The notes under the pieces were generated by a model. That model was not told the origin of the DNA. It did not search any database and saw only the letters and a list, made by a program, of their open reading frames with translations. A stretch of DNA of 7,073 nucleotides from Acetobacteraceae bacterium (GTDB lineage: Bacteria; Pseudomonadota; Alphaproteobacteria; Acetobacterales; Acetobacteraceae), in NCBI GenBank assembly GCA_027489135.1, contig JAIYAI010000718.1:1-7073 (forward strand), in the 5' to 3' direction. Made by a program: the position numbers and the translations under genes. This document shows, one piece after another, positions 6,685-7,073 of this stretch. The stretch's first letter is position 1. Every line of letters starts with the position of its first letter.

Positions 6685-7073
6685 GTGCGCAGCATCCTGA
6701 TCGTCGAGGACAGCCCGTCGCTCGCGCATACCTGGCGGGCGCAGCTCGGCCCGCTCGGCCACCGGATCCTGGTCGCGGAGACCGGGCGCGAGGCCTTCGC
6801 CGCCCTCGCCGCCAACGTGATCGACTGCGTGCTGCTCGACCTCTCGCTGCCCGACATGAACGGGCTCGACATCCTGCGTGAACTGCGCAGCCGCGCCAGC
6901 CCGCCCGCCGTCGTCATCGCCACCGCAAACGCCTCCCTCGCCACGGCGGTGGAGGCGGTGCGGGCCGGCGCCTTCGACTACCTCGTGAAACCCTGCCCGG
7001 CGGCCCGGCTGCTGACCACGGTCACCAACGCGCTGGCGAATACCGAGCTGCAGCGCGAGGTGCAGACGCTGCG
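6685..7073 (+). CDS. Response regulator, receiver domain of probable sigma-54-dependent (NtrC/LuxO-like) activator (3' end beyond window)
   Basis: The end of the phosphorelay, expected to receive phosphate from the Hpt protein and control transcription. It starts at GTG, 3 bp after the Hpt stop and in the same frame; no good ribosome binding site is seen, so translation is probably coupled. The 129 visible codons are a complete receiver: acidic pair E8-D9 (ILIVEDS), phosphoacceptor D52 (VLLDLSLPDMNG), then VIATANAS, AVEAVRAGAFDYL and K102 in LVKPC. The next residues (LTTVTNALANTELQREV) look like the helix that links receivers to an AAA+ domain. The receiver end (KPC, then VTNAL) resembles LuxO-type and other NtrC-family regulators. 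The AAA+ and helix-turn-helix domains would lie to the right and are not seen, so the output type is inference. Confidence 0.9.
   Translation, partial: MRSILIVEDSPSLAHTWRAQLGPLGHRILVAETGREAFAALAANVIDCVLLDLSLPDMNGLDILRELRSRASPPAVVIATANASLATAVEAVRAGAFDYLVKPCPAARLLTTVTNALANTELQREVQTL

Noticed and set aside
3810..6944. A 1044-codon open frame on the minus strand, antisense to the kinase, Hpt and regulator genes
   Set aside because: Long antisense frames are expected in very GC-rich genes. The translation is Arg/Ala/Gln/His-rich with no domain, while the plus strand carries complete, ordered kinase, receiver and Hpt motifs.

Overview
The window is very GC-rich DNA with strong G/C preference at third codon positions. 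Together with the protein style (Ala/Arg-rich hybrid kinases), this suggests an alphaproteobacterium, perhaps an Acetobacteraceae/Roseomonas-like organism. The taxonomic guess is an inference from composition only. Coding density is near total: five genes, one intergenic gap of about 107 bp, and no RNA genes, insertion sequences, CRISPR arrays or clear intrinsic terminators seen.

Left half, minus strand, reading right to left: a family-3 periplasmic solute-binding protein (3682 to 2843) is followed after 107 bp by a large hybrid histidine kinase (2735 to the left edge). The kinase has about seven predicted N-terminal membrane helices, two PAS domains, HisKA, HATPase_c and a receiver. It is still open at base 3, and its visible end is a low-complexity tail made by a 15-bp tandem repeat.

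Right half, plus strand: a second hybrid kinase (3681-6275) has an extracytoplasmic Cache-like sensor between two membrane helices, HisKA, HATPase_c, a degenerate receiver and a canonical receiver. It overlaps by 14 bp a small histidine-phosphotransfer (Hpt) protein (6262-6681, TTG start with a strong ribosome binding site). Three bases after the Hpt stop comes a response regulator (6685 onward, GTG start). Its receiver ends in a LuxO/NtrC-like KPC motif and it is cut off before its output domain.

Reading of the whole: the plus-strand genes form a complete His-Asp-His-Asp relay (H359 to D786 of the kinase, H75 of the Hpt, D52 of the regulator), with the same gene order of roles as LuxQ-LuxU-LuxO. 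The divergent solute-binding protein has no permease or ATPase gene in view and sits beside two membrane kinases, so it is more plausibly a ligand-sensing partner than a transporter part. The two divergent units have no intergenic space: their ATG codons overlap in one CATG (3680-3683). Their promoters must therefore lie inside each other's coding sequence, where several inverted repeats are visible. The component families are all known. The arrangement of a solute-binding protein, two hybrid kinases, an Hpt protein and a LuxO-like regulator is the part worth a second look.
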